A stretch of 58,562 nt of DNA from an uncultured Clostridia bacterium (GTDB lineage Bacteria; Bacillota; Clostridia; TANB77; CAG-508): assembly GCA_934120315.1 (NCBI GenBank), contig CAKOTX010000008.1:1-58562 (forward strand), in the 5' to 3' direction. This document shows, in pieces, positions 39,611-47,549 of the stretch; position 1 is the first letter of the stretch; each line of letters opens with the position of its first letter. The translations under genes were made by a program, and so were the position numbers. The notes beneath the pieces were generated by a model, which was given only the letters and a program-made list of their open reading frames with translations, searched no databases and was not told the DNA's origin.

Positions 39611-41011
39611 ATGAGTAGAAAGCACTTTGTCTTGAGCACGAGAACATTGGTATCAAAACGGAATGTAACGCAGAGCTTTGGATCTGATAATACTATTTAT
39701 GTTCCGTTGGCTGTTATGGAAGAGATTGAACACAAGTATAGCGATCAAATTAGCGAAAGAGGGAAGATTGCAAGAGAAACACTTGAGTATCTTGGATCTT
39801 TCCATTACAAGGATTTGGAAAAAGGAGTTGTGCAGAAAAATGGCAGTATCTTAGTTGTTCCTACTAATTTTTATGAGGAAGAACTTGATAAGTCTGTTGA
39901 GAGATCTGAGTTGAGCAAGCTCGATAGGAGAATTTTGCAGACTTGTTGTGGAATCAAGAACATGGTTCCTAAGGATGAGCCAGTAGTTTTGGTAAGTAAA
40001 AAACCTTCTCTGCGTAAAAAGGCTGAGATGCTTGGACTTAAAGCGCAAACTTTTAGAGATGAACTTCTTCCTGAAATTTCTGAACAGTATTCTGGACGTA
40101 AAGTCCTTAAGGTCAGTGATGACAAGATTAAGGAATTCAGAGAAAACAAGAAGATTCGAATCGACGAAGTAGTAGAAGGAGAAGAAGTCAAAGAATTTTA
40201 TCCCAATATGTTCATTGAATTCAAAGGTGAAAATTGGGATTGGGCAAACGGAAGAGTCAAAGGGGAGTATATTGTATCACTTCAGTATGAAGAATATCAT
40301 CCTTATGGCGTAATTCCGAAAAATGTTGGTCAGAAGTTCATGATTGAAGCACTTATGACAGACTTCAAAGAAGCTCCATTGGTAATCTTCAAGGGTCCTG
40401 CTGGTACAGCAAAAACGTTTATGTCTCTGGCTGTGGGTCTGGAACATGTGCAGGAAAGAGGCGAATTTCCTAACAAGATTTTGATTTCTCGTAGTCCTAC
40501 TGAAACTGGTGAAAAGATTGGTTTCTTGCCTGGTAGTGAAATTGACAAGATTTCTCCGTATTTGCGTGGTATTATGGATAATATTACTGCACTTCATGGA
40601 GATTCTGGGAAAGAATCTACACAAGGAAAGACCAAGAACAAATTTGGTGCTGGTGAAAAGCCTGAAGTTGAAGATGGAACGTTTTTCTTTGAAAGAAATG
40701 ATATAAAAGCAGAAGCAGTGGGATATATCCGTGGCAGATCTATTTGTGACACCTATATCATCATCGATGAGGCACAGAACTTAAGTCCTATTGAGATCAA
40801 AACGATTATCACTCGTGTAGGAACAGGTTCTAAGCTGATTCTTATTGGTGATCCTGCTCAGATAGATAGACCTGAGCTTGATGAACGCAACAATGGTCTG
40901 AGCTATGCATCTGAACGTATGAAAGGCGAACCTACTTGCTGGCAGCTTACTATGACTGATGATGAATCGGTTCGTAGTGAATTGGCCAAACGTGCATCTA
41001 TTCTGTTGTAA
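39611..41011 (+). CDS. PIN-domain/PhoH-family ATPase
   Basis: 466 aa. N-terminal PIN nuclease domain (about 1-140: TIYVPLAVMEEIEHKY, then LDRRILQTC and VVLVSKKPSLRKKAEMLG), then the PhoH domain: YGVIPKNVGQKFMIEALM, Walker A GPAGTAKTF (262-270), Walker B YIIIDEAQNLSPIEIKTIITRVG and GDPAQIDRPELDERNNGL. PhoH2 proteins are described as RNA helicase/RNase enzymes. Start at 39611, eleven bases after AAAGGAG. Codons such as CGT, CTG and GCT are more frequent than in secA next door. Own promoter with two nearby palindromes. Could be a stress or phage-derived gene. Confidence 0.88.
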   Translation: MSRKHFVLSTRTLVSKRNVTQSFGSDNTIYVPLAVMEEIEHKYSDQISERGKIARETLEYLGSFHYKDLEKGVVQKNGSILVVPTNFYEEELDKSVERSELSKLDRRILQTCCGIKNMVPKDEPVVLVSKKPSLRKKAEMLGLKAQTFRDELLPEISEQYSGRKVLKVSDDKIKEFRENKKIRIDEVVEGEEVKEFYPNMFIEFKGENWDWANGRVKGEYIVSLQYEEYHPYGVIPKNVGQKFMIEALMTDFKEAPLVIFKGPAGTAKTFMSLAVGLEHVQERGEFPNKILISRSPTETGEKIGFLPGSEIDKISPYLRGIMDNITALHGDSGKESTQGKTKNKFGAGEKPEVEDGTFFFERNDIKAEAVGYIRGRSICDTYIIIDEAQNLSPIEIKTIITRVGTGSKLILIGDPAQIDRPELDERNNGLSYASERMKGEPTCWQLTMTDDESVRSELAKRASILL

Positions 41012-41030
41012 AATTAAAATTTATAAAGCC

Positions 41031-41062
41031 AAAAAGTGCCCTGAATTTTCAGGGCGCTTTTT
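41031..41062 (+). terminator. Terminator of the PIN-PhoH gene
   Basis: AAAAAGTGCCCTGA and TCAGGGCGCTTTTT pair with one G-U, ending in T5. Confidence 0.85.
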
Positions 41063-41094
41063 GTATGTGATTAATGAAAAATTTTATAAAAACC

Positions 41095-41123
41095 TTGAAA
41101 TATGAGAATATTCGTGTTATATT
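41095..41123 (+). promoter_or_regulatory. secA promoter
   Basis: TTGAAA (41095-41100), 17 nt, TATATT (41118-41123). Confidence 0.6.
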
Positions 41124-41154
41124 ATAATGGTATTAATGAAAGGAAGAGATAAGA

Positions 41155-43908
41155 ATGGGAATATTCAACAAAATATTTAAAAGCTATAGTGAAAAAGAAG
41201 TAAAGAGAGTAATGCCAATAGTTGAGAAAATAAATGGTTTAGAAGAAGAAATCTCAAAATTAACAGATGAAGAATTAAAAAATAAAACAAATATATTTAA
41301 AAAACAATTAGAAGAAGGAAAAACATTAGATGACTTATTACCAGAAGCATTTGCAGTAGTAAGAGAAGCATCAAAAAGAGTATTAGGAATGAGACATTTT
41401 GATGTGCAATTAATAGGTGGAATTATATTACACCAAGGAAGAATTGCAGAAATGAAAACAGGTGAAGGAAAAACACTTGTAGCAACACTTCCAGTATATT
41501 TAAATGCATTGACAGGAAAAGGAGTTCATGTAGTAACTGTAAACGATTATCTTGCTAAAAGAGATAGTGAATGGATGGGAAAATTATATAAATTCTTAGG
41601 ACTATCAGTAGGACTAGTTATTGCAGGAATGAATCCAAAAGAAAAACAAGAAGCATATGTATGTGATATCACATATGGAACAAATAATGAGTTTGGATTT
41701 GACTACTTAAGAGATAACATGGTAATCTACAAAAATCAATTAGTACAAAGAGGTCTAAACTATGCAATCGTAGACGAGATCGATAGTATTTTAATTGATG
41801 AAGCTAGAACACCACTTATTATATCTGGTAGAGCAAACCAATCATCAGATTTGTATAAAAAAGCAAATGACTTTGTAAAAAGATTAACACCAAAAGTAAT
41901 TGTAGAAGAAGATGTTAAAGATGAGGCACAAGCAGAAGACAATGAAAAATATGATTATATTGTTGACTTAAAAGCCAAATCTGCATCATTAACACAAAAA
42001 GGTATCAAAAAAGCAGAAGAAGAGTTCCATTTGGAAAACTTTAATGATATAGAAAATTCAACATTAGTACATCATGTAAATCAAGCTTTACGTGCTCATG
42101 GAGTAATGAAAAGAGATATTGATTATATCGTAAAAGATGGAGAAGTATTAATAGTAGACGAATTTACTGGTCGTATCATGTATGGAAGAAGATACAACAA
42201 TGGTTTACATCAAGCAATAGAAGCAAAAGAAGGAGTAAAAATTGCAGATGAATCAAAAACATTAGCAACAATTACATTCCAAAATTACTTCAGAATGTAT
42301 GATAAATTATCAGGTATGACAGGTACAGCTATGACAGAAGAAGCAGAATTTGAAGAAATCTACAATTTGGATGTTATAGAAATACCAACAAACAAGCCAA
42401 TGATAAGAGATGACCAAAATGATGTAATATATAAAAATGAAAATGCAAAATTTAATGCCATAGTAGAAAGCATAAAAGCAAGTCATGAAAAAGGACAACC
42501 AGTACTAGTTGGTACAGTATCAATTGAAAAATCTGAAAAATTGAGTAGAATTCTTAAAAAAGAAGGAATTAAACACGAAGTATTAAATGCTAAATTCCAT
42601 GAAAAAGAAGCAGAAATTGTAGCACAAGCTGGTAAATTTGGAGCTGTAACAATTGCAACTAACATGGCAGGACGTGGTACTGATATTATGTTAGGGGGAA
42701 ATAGTGAATATCTTGCAAAACAAGAAATGAAGAAAAATAAAGTTCCTGAAAATTTAATAGAAGAATCAAACACATATTATGAAACAGATGACCAAGATAT
42801 ATTAAGAGCAAGAGAAGAATTCAAGAAGTTAGAGAAAAAATATGATGAGGAAATCAAAGAAGAAAAAGAAAAAGTAATTGCAGCTGGTGGTTTAAAAATA
42901 ATAGGAACAGAAAGACATGAATCAAGAAGAATTGATAACCAGTTACGTGGACGTAGTGGACGTCAAGGAGACCCAGGAGAATCAAAATTCTATATAGGAT
43001 TAGATGATGACCTAATGAAAATCTTTGGTGGAGACATGATTACAAAAGTATATAATACAATGGGAATGGATGAAAATGTTCCAATTGAAAATAAATTAAT
43101 CAGCAATGCTGTAGAATCAGCTCAAAAGAAGGTTGAAGGACGTAACTTTAGCATCAGAAAGAATGTATTAAAATATGATGATGTTATGAATGCTCAAAGA
43201 GAAATTATATACGAACAAAGAAGAGAAGTTCTTGATGGTGAAAACTTAAAAGACAATATTTTAAATATGATAAAATCACTTTCAGAAGAAGTAGTTTTAA
43301 CATACTTTGCTGGTGAAGGAGAAGCTAATGTTGAAGCATTAGATATGGATATTCAAAATACATTTGGAATTGAAATGGCAGATTTTATAAAGGAACATGC
43401 TAAAGATTCTAAAGCAATAATAGAAAAACTTCAACAAGCTGCATTAGACAAATATACAGCAAAGGAAGAAGACATCGGAAGTGAAGATTTAAGAGAACTT
43501 GAGAGAGTTGTAATGCTTAAAGTTGTTGACCAAAAATGGATGGATCATATCGATGCAATGGATGAATTAAAAGATGGTATTGGTCTACGTGCTTATGGAC
43601 AACAAGATCCTGTTGTAAAATACAGAATTGAAGGTATGGACATGTTTGAAGAAATGGTTCTTGATATTAAACATGATGTAGTAAAAATGCTTATGAATCT
43701 TCGTAAACAAGAAGAAGTTAAAAGAGAAGAAGCTGCTAAAATAACAGGGGCTGCTTTACAAGCATTAAATAGCTTAGACAATGGAGAACAAATGAAGTCT
43801 GAAGTTAACAGAACTGTTGTTAATGAAGGTCCTAAAGTTGGTAGAAATGATTTGTGCCCTTGTGGTTCAGGCAAAAAGTATAAGAATTGCTGTGGAAAGA
43901 ATAAATAA
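41155..43908 (+). CDS. secA: Preprotein translocase subunit SecA
   Basis: ATPase motor of the Sec translocase at the inner face of the membrane. 917 aa. NBD1 has MKTGEGKTLVATLPVYLNAL and VNDYLAKRDSEWM; also YGTNNEFGFDYLRDNM and AIVDEIDSILIDEARTPLIISG. NBD2 has TIATNMAGRGTDIMLGG and RIDNQLRGRSGRQGDPG. The C-terminus ends with the zinc-binding linker NDLCPCGSGKKYKNCCGKNK. Ribosome binding site AAAGGAAG before the ATG. Confidence 0.98.
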   Translation: MGIFNKIFKSYSEKEVKRVMPIVEKINGLEEEISKLTDEELKNKTNIFKKQLEEGKTLDDLLPEAFAVVREASKRVLGMRHFDVQLIGGIILHQGRIAEMKTGEGKTLVATLPVYLNALTGKGVHVVTVNDYLAKRDSEWMGKLYKFLGLSVGLVIAGMNPKEKQEAYVCDITYGTNNEFGFDYLRDNMVIYKNQLVQRGLNYAIVDEIDSILIDEARTPLIISGRANQSSDLYKKANDFVKRLTPKVIVEEDVKDEAQAEDNEKYDYIVDLKAKSASLTQKGIKKAEEEFHLENFNDIENSTLVHHVNQALRAHGVMKRDIDYIVKDGEVLIVDEFTGRIMYGRRYNNGLHQAIEAKEGVKIADESKTLATITFQNYFRMYDKLSGMTGTAMTEEAEFEEIYNLDVIEIPTNKPMIRDDQNDVIYKNENAKFNAIVESIKASHEKGQPVLVGTVSIEKSEKLSRILKKEGIKHEVLNAKFHEKEAEIVAQAGKFGAVTIATNMAGRGTDIMLGGNSEYLAKQEMKKNKVPENLIEESNTYYETDDQDILRAREEFKKLEKKYDEEIKEEKEKVIAAGGLKIIGTERHESRRIDNQLRGRSGRQGDPGESKFYIGLDDDLMKIFGGDMITKVYNTMGMDENVPIENKLISNAVESAQKKVEGRNFSIRKNVLKYDDVMNAQREIIYEQRREVLDGENLKDNILNMIKSLSEEVVLTYFAGEGEANVEALDMDIQNTFGIEMADFIKEHAKDSKAIIEKLQQAALDKYTAKEEDIGSEDLRELERVVMLKVVDQKWMDHIDAMDELKDGIGLRAYGQQDPVVKYRIEGMDMFEEMVLDIKHDVVKMLMNLRKQEEVKREEAAKITGAALQALNSLDNGEQMKSEVNRTVVNEGPKVGRNDLCPCGSGKKYKNCCGKNK

Positions 43909-43915
43909 AAGAGCT

Positions 43916-43955
43916 AAAAGAGTTAGTAATTTAATGTTGCTGACTCTTTTAATAA
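43916..43955 (+). terminator. secA terminator
   Basis: AAAAGAGT (43916-43923) and ACTCTTTT (43943-43950) with additional weak pairs. Confidence 0.65.
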
Positions 43956-43990
43956 TATTGTTATAAATATAGAAAATTCATGAAAAAAGA

Positions 43991-44019
43991 TTGAATATTT
44001 AATATATATATGATACAAT
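43991..44019 (+). promoter_or_regulatory. Promoter of the RhuM-family gene
   Basis: TTGAAT (43991-43996), 17 nt, TACAAT (44014-44019). Confidence 0.55.
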
Positions 44020-44054
44020 ACAAATGTTCGCAAATATAAAGGGAGGTATTCATA

Positions 44055-44831
44055 ATGGATAATATAAATGGAAATATTATAATATATCAAACAGATAATG
44101 GATTGACCAAAATAGATGTTAGAGTTGAAAATGAAACAGTATGGCTATCTCAACAACAAATGGAAGAATTATTTGGAACTTCAAGAACAAATGTTATAGA
44201 ACATATAAATAATATTTATACAGAAGAAGAATTAGATAAAGAATCAACCTGTCAGAATTTCCGACAGGTTCGAAAAGAAGGAAATAGAAATGTTATGAGA
44301 GAAATTCCTTTTTACAATTTAGACATGATAATTTCCTTAGGATATAGAATAAAATCTAAAATTGCTACTAACTTTAGAAAATGGGCAACAGAAAGATTAA
44401 AAGAGTATATGATTAAAGGTTTTACTATGGATGATGAAAGGCTTAAGGGAAATGTTGGAGGTAACTATTGGAAAGAGTTACTTGCAAGGATTAAGGATAT
44501 TAGATCATCAGAAAAAGTAATGTATAGGCAAGTTCTAGACTTATATGCAACAGCAGTAGATTATAATCCACAAGATGAAAAATCAATTGAATTCTTTAAA
44601 ATTGTCCAGAACAAATTGCACTTTGCTACTCATGGACATACTGCTCCAGAAGTAATATATGGAAGAGCTAATGCCGAAAAGCCTTTTATGGGATTAACAA
44701 CATTCAAAGGAGAGATTCCAGTATTGAGTGATGTGGTCATTGCTAAAAACTATTTAAATGAAGAAGAACTAAAAGTTTTAAGTAATTTAGTGTCAGGATA
44801 TTTTGACTTTGCGGAAATCCAAGCAATATAG
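44055..44831 (+). CDS. RhuM-family protein, C-terminally truncated
   Basis: 258 aa of the RhuM/DUF family (named from a Salmonella pathogenicity island, function unclear; often near restriction or mobile genes). Conserved parts: ETVWLSQQQMEELFGTSRTNVIEHI, PFYNLDMIISLGYRIKSKIATNFRKWA and YFDFAEIQAI. Full members are about 330 residues and continue after this point; here a TAG follows 'AEIQAI'. The next bases still read EKYK in one frame, like the far C-terminus. So a stop plus a deletion seem to have removed about 60 residues. A perfect 8-bp inverted repeat lies inside the gene (44246-44270). It may be inactive. Confidence 0.78.
   Translation: MDNINGNIIIYQTDNGLTKIDVRVENETVWLSQQQMEELFGTSRTNVIEHINNIYTEEELDKESTCQNFRQVRKEGNRNVMREIPFYNLDMIISLGYRIKSKIATNFRKWATERLKEYMIKGFTMDDERLKGNVGGNYWKELLARIKDIRSSEKVMYRQVLDLYATAVDYNPQDEKSIEFFKIVQNKLHFATHGHTAPEVIYGRANAEKPFMGLTTFKGEIPVLSDVVIAKNYLNEEELKVLSNLVSGYFDFAEIQAI
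44246..44270. repeat. Palindrome inside the RhuM-family gene
   Basis: AACCTGTC (44246-44253) and GACAGGTT (44263-44270) with AGAATTTCC between. It encodes the segment STCQNFRQV. Possibly chance, an RNA hairpin or a protein-binding site. Confidence 0.4.
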
Positions 44832-44930
44832 CAGTGAGATTGAGAAGAAAGATAAAAAATAGTGATATGGAAAAATATAAAACAAGTCCATGGAATTTTT
44901 TAAAGAGAATTTTAGAAATAAAATAAAAAT

Positions 44931-44968
44931 AAAAAGACTCGCGAGTCAGGGCGCGAGCCTTTTTTTTA
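44931..44968. terminator. Bidirectional GC-rich terminator between the RhuM-family and 44974 genes
   Basis: CTCGCG (44938-44943) and CGCGAG (44952-44957) pair. A T8 run ends the plus strand and T5 the minus strand. The arms are much richer in G+C than the surroundings. Confidence 0.75.
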
Positions 44969-44973
44969 TAATG

Positions 44974-45288
44974 TTACGGTTGAGCTTCGACGTCGTCGAG
45001 CTTTTCGACGTAATCGGGGCAATACTTGCGGATGAATTCGCTAAGCGGCATTCCATCCATAATAAGTTCATCACCGGTTAATGCAACAATTCTAGTCACA
45101 TTTTTGGAAATCAATGCGTAAACTTCTTCACCTTTTTCATTGGTGATCAGTAACGCATGAGCTTTTTTTATTTTTGCATAAGAAGTGCGGTAGACAATGT
45201 TTACACCGCCTTCAATGTAGGATTCCCATACGAAATCCTGATCGTCTTTACACAGACGGACTAATTTTCCATTTTTCGCCATAATCAT
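44974..45288 (-). CDS. Uncharacterised 104-residue protein of different composition
   Basis: Function not recognised. It starts MIMAKNGKLVRLC (an ATG two codons later is also possible), contains SYIEGGVNIVYRTSYAKIKKAHALLITNEKG and GDELIMDGMPLSEFIRKYCPDYV, and ends with an acidic tail. It reads as a small soluble alpha/beta protein. AGGAGG precedes the first ATG by nine bases. G/C-ending codons are common (GCG, CGG, CTG) and its terminator is G+C-rich, so it looks acquired. Own promoter with a palindrome near +10. Confidence 0.72.
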   Translation of the reverse strand: MIMAKNGKLVRLCKDDQDFVWESYIEGGVNIVYRTSYAKIKKAHALLITNEKGEEVYALISKNVTRIVALTGDELIMDGMPLSEFIRKYCPDYVEKLDDVEAQP

Positions 45289-45356
45289 GGTGTTTTACCT
45301 CCTAAAGTAGACACTAATGTTGTTACGAAATCCATCCTGACTAATGGAATAATGCA

Positions 45357-45371
45357 AACGTTATTTACGTT
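45357..45371. promoter_or_regulatory. Operator-like palindrome near the 44974 gene's transcription start
   Basis: AACGT (45357-45361) and ACGTT (45367-45371), ten bases downstream of the -10 on the minus strand. Confidence 0.4.
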
Positions 45372-45380
45372 AACTAATTT

Positions 45381-45409
45381 ATTATAGCATATATTTCCAG
45401 AAAAAGCAA
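45381..45409 (-). promoter_or_regulatory. Promoter of the 44974 gene
   Basis: Minus strand: TTGCTT (45409-45404), 17 nt, TATAAT (45386-45381). Confidence 0.65.
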
Positions 45410-45496
45410 TAGAAATTACAACTTTTTCCAAAAATAAGCCCTAAATATTCAGAATATATACGAAGTTATAGCATAAACATTAAAAAAGGAGGACAT

Positions 45497-46036
45497 ATGG
45501 AAAAGAAAAAAATATTAAAATTTCAAATATTTAGTGTTATTTTTACATGGATTTTGGGAACAATTTTACATTTTTTATATGAATGGAGTGGAGATAATAA
45601 AATAATAGCTTCATTTTCAGCAGTTAATGAAAGTACTTGGGAACATTTAAAATTAGTCTTTTTTCCAATGTTAATAACAACAATAATTGGATTTTTAGTA
45701 ATAGGAAAAGATAATAAGAAATTTTGGTGTGCCAAAACAATAGGAATAATTTTAGCAATGTCATTTATAATAGTATTTTTCTATACTTATACAGGTATAA
45801 TAGGAACTAATTTTGCAATTTTAGATATAGGAAGTTTTTTTGTTGCGGTAATATTAGGAGAATATGCTGCATATAAGATAATGATTAACGAGGAAGATAA
45901 GCAAAAATGTAATAAGAGGATTGCAATTATTGGATTGACATGCATATTATTGGGTTTTATTATATTTACATATTTGCCACCACATATAGGAGTGTTTAAA
46001 GATCCTATATCAAATGGATATGGAATACAAAAATAA
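45497..46036 (+). CDS. DUF6512-like membrane protein
   Basis: 179 aa, five or six membrane spans. The N-terminus has ILKFQIFSVIFTWILGTILHFLYEWSG and the conserved FSAVNESTWEHLKLVFFP (a hallmark of the DUF6512 family as I know it), then spans at about 65-85, 95-115, 120-140 and 150-165. The end is LPPHIGVFKDPISNGYG. AAGGAGG precedes the ATG. The function is not known. It converges on cotJ genes with a shared terminator. Confidence 0.78.
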   Translation: MEKKKILKFQIFSVIFTWILGTILHFLYEWSGDNKIIASFSAVNESTWEHLKLVFFPMLITTIIGFLVIGKDNKKFWCAKTIGIILAMSFIIVFFYTYTGIIGTNFAILDIGSFFVAVILGEYAAYKIMINEEDKQKCNKRIAIIGLTCILLGFIIFTYLPPHIGVFKDPISNGYGIQK

Positions 46037-46060
46037 CTCACAAAAAAGTGAGTTATTTTT
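46032..46060. terminator. Bidirectional terminator between the DUF6512-like gene and cotJC
   Basis: AATAACTCAC (46032-46041) and GTGAGTTATT (46048-46057), perfect stem with T runs on both sides. Confidence 0.85.
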
Positions 46061-46064
46061 TGAA

Positions 46065-46697
46065 CTACATTCCGCAGTTGCAATCATCATTTTGTTGCAT
46101 ATTTAAGCAACTTCCATCATTCATATAAAACTTCTTTTCAGCAAGTTTATCTTGAACTCCTCTCAAAGCTTCACCAAATCTTTGGAAGTGAACAACTTCT
46201 CTTTCTCTTAAGAAACGAAGAGGGTCTACAACATCTGAATTATCTCTACATAAATCAATTAATTTTTCATAAGTAGCACGTGCTTTTTGTTCTGCAGCTA
46301 AATCTTCTTGTAAGTTTGCTATTGCATCTCCTTTACATGCTATATATGCAGCAGTAAATGGCATTCCAGCAGCAGATTGAGGATATACATCTACACCATG
46401 ATCTGTGTAATATGCTCCTAAGCCAGCAGCTTCAATTTCTTCGATAGAAGCATTTTTAGTTAGTTGATGAACAATAGTACCAACCATTTCTAAGTGGGCT
46501 AACTCCTCAGTACCAATATCATTTAAAACAGCTTTTGCTTTTTGGTCTGGCATACCAAATCTTTGAGATAAATATCTAAGAGAAGCAGCAAGTTCGCCAT
46601 CAGGACCACCATATTGGCTAATAATAACTTTAGCAAGACGAGGGTCTGTGCATTTTATATTAATTGGATATTCTAAAACTTTATTATATGTCCACAT
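46065..46697 (-). CDS. cotJC: Spore coat protein CotJC (manganese-catalase-like)
   Basis: 210 aa of the CotJC/Mn-catalase family. Motifs: IISQYGGPDGELAASLRYLSQRF, LNDIGTEELAHLEMVGTIVHQLT (Glu and His ligands of the di-metal site), QEDLAAEQKARATYEKLIDLC and FLREREVVHFQRFGEAL. It begins right after cotJB (stop and start codons adjacent). The C-terminal tail adds three Cys (CLNM...DDCNCGM). Third gene of the cotJABC operon; in B. subtilis the products are mother-cell, sigma-E controlled. Confidence 0.95.
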   Translation of the reverse strand: MWTYNKVLEYPINIKCTDPRLAKVIISQYGGPDGELAASLRYLSQRFGMPDQKAKAVLNDIGTEELAHLEMVGTIVHQLTKNASIEEIEAAGLGAYYTDHGVDVYPQSAAGMPFTAAYIACKGDAIANLQEDLAAEQKARATYEKLIDLCRDNSDVVDPLRFLREREVVHFQRFGEALRGVQDKLAEKKFYMNDGSCLNMQQNDDCNCGM

Positions 46698-46973
46698 TTA
46701 TATATTTCCTCCTTCCCAAGGCCATGGTTCTTCAAGCCATCTCCACTTATTGCATGGAAATTGGATTGTTAAAGGACCATAAACTTTTTGATAATTATCT
46801 GTTAATTCTCTATATTCTTTGCAATATTTTCTGTGTAAGCAAAGAGCTTTTTCATCATCTGGGTGAGTGTCTAAATAAAGACCTAGTTCTATAATGGCAA
46901 AATTTAAACATTTAATTCTTTCTAGCATTTCTTCTCTCGTATTGTCACAGTTATTAGAATTATTATTATTCAT
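46698..46973 (-). CDS. cotJB: Spore coat protein CotJB
   Basis: 91 aa. It has the small CotJB domain: MLERIKCLNFAIIELGLYLDTHPDDEKALCLHRKYCKEYRELTDNYQK read in two parts, with YGPLTIQFP and WRWLEEPWPWEGG at the end (Trp-rich). Part of the coat, function not defined. ATG overlaps the cotJA stop by one base (TAATG), so translation is coupled. The N-terminus is Asn-rich. Confidence 0.92.
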   Translation of the reverse strand: MNNNNSNNCDNTREEMLERIKCLNFAIIELGLYLDTHPDDEKALCLHRKYCKEYRELTDNYQKVYGPLTIQFPCNKWRWLEEPWPWEGGNI

Positions 46974-47338
46974 TATTTATTACACCCCTCTCTGATAGTA
47001 TTTGTTGCTTCCAAAAATTCATTAACTCTCATAGATTGACATGGCATATAAGGGCTAACTAATTCAGGAAATATTGTTCCCATTTTTAATCCAACACATG
47101 GTTTGAAAGTTTTATCCATATATTGCCAAGGAACATAGCTTTGTGCAAGCATAGGATTTTCTGGAAAAACACTCATTTCGTATTCTTCATCAAATCCACA
47201 TTCACATTCATCACTATTGCAATCTTCATAATTACAAGGGCAAACATCGTTACATTTGTCTTCTATCATATTTGCAGCGGTGTTGCATGATGAATTATTG
47301 TTCATACAAAAACATTTTTTATATCTACGCGTAAACAT
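46973..47338 (-). CDS. cotJA: Spore coat protein CotJA with a Cys-rich N-terminus
   Basis: About 121 aa. The CotJA core is in the second half: MLAQSYVPWQYMDKTFKPCVGLKMGTIFPELVSPY with YVPWQ and the GTIFPEL motif seen. The first ~50 residues carry about ten Cys (CFCMNNNSSC, CNDVCPCNYEDC, ECECGFDEE), which the usual 80-residue CotJA lacks. The start at 47338 has AAGGAGG eight bases upstream; an earlier in-frame ATG at 47356 lies inside that site. The promoter at 47370-47399 looks sporulation-specific. Confidence 0.88.
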   Translation of the reverse strand: MFTRRYKKCFCMNNNSSCNTAANMIEDKCNDVCPCNYEDCNSDECECGFDEEYEMSVFPENPMLAQSYVPWQYMDKTFKPCVGLKMGTIFPELVSPYMPCQSMRVNEFLEATNTIREGCNK

Positions 47339-47369
47339 TTTATTCCTCCTTTTCAAAATTTATATAATA

Positions 47370-47399
47370 CATAATATGATTTTTGTAAAAAGGTGTTAC
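47370..47399 (-). promoter_or_regulatory. Sporulation-type promoter of cotJABC
   Basis: Minus strand: GTAACACC (47399-47392), then TTTTTACAAAAAT, then CATATTATG (47378-47370). It matches the promoter of the gene at 29087 closely, and the CATA-type -10 fits sigma-E/sigma-K. Confidence 0.55.
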
Positions 47400-47465
47400 C
47401 ATAAAGTTCTAGGATTGTTTTTACTAAATGCATTTAAAATTTACACAAATTTCACAATGATTGCA

Positions 47466-47494
47466 TTGACAAGGTGACACTGTGTCATTATAAT
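47466..47494 (+). promoter_or_regulatory. Promoter of the MacB-like ABC transporter with internal operator
   Basis: TTGACA (47466-47471), 17 nt, TATAAT (47489-47494), exact consensus. The spacer contains the palindrome TGACACTGTGTCA (47475-47487), which a repressor bound there would use to block RNA polymerase. No regulator gene is next to it. Confidence 0.8.
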
Positions 47495-47549
47495 ATTAAT
47501 GATTACATATAATTAAAAATGGAAATATTAAATAGAGAGGAGATTGATA

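Noticed and set aside
39260..39625. 121-codon minus-strand frame between the surface protein and phoH genes
   Set aside because: No ribosome binding site and it crosses a terminator, promoter and palindrome that serve plus-strand genes.
44890..45081. 63-codon plus-strand frame overlapping the GC-rich terminator
   Set aside because: It reads through a terminator hairpin and lies antisense to the 44974 gene, which has better signals.
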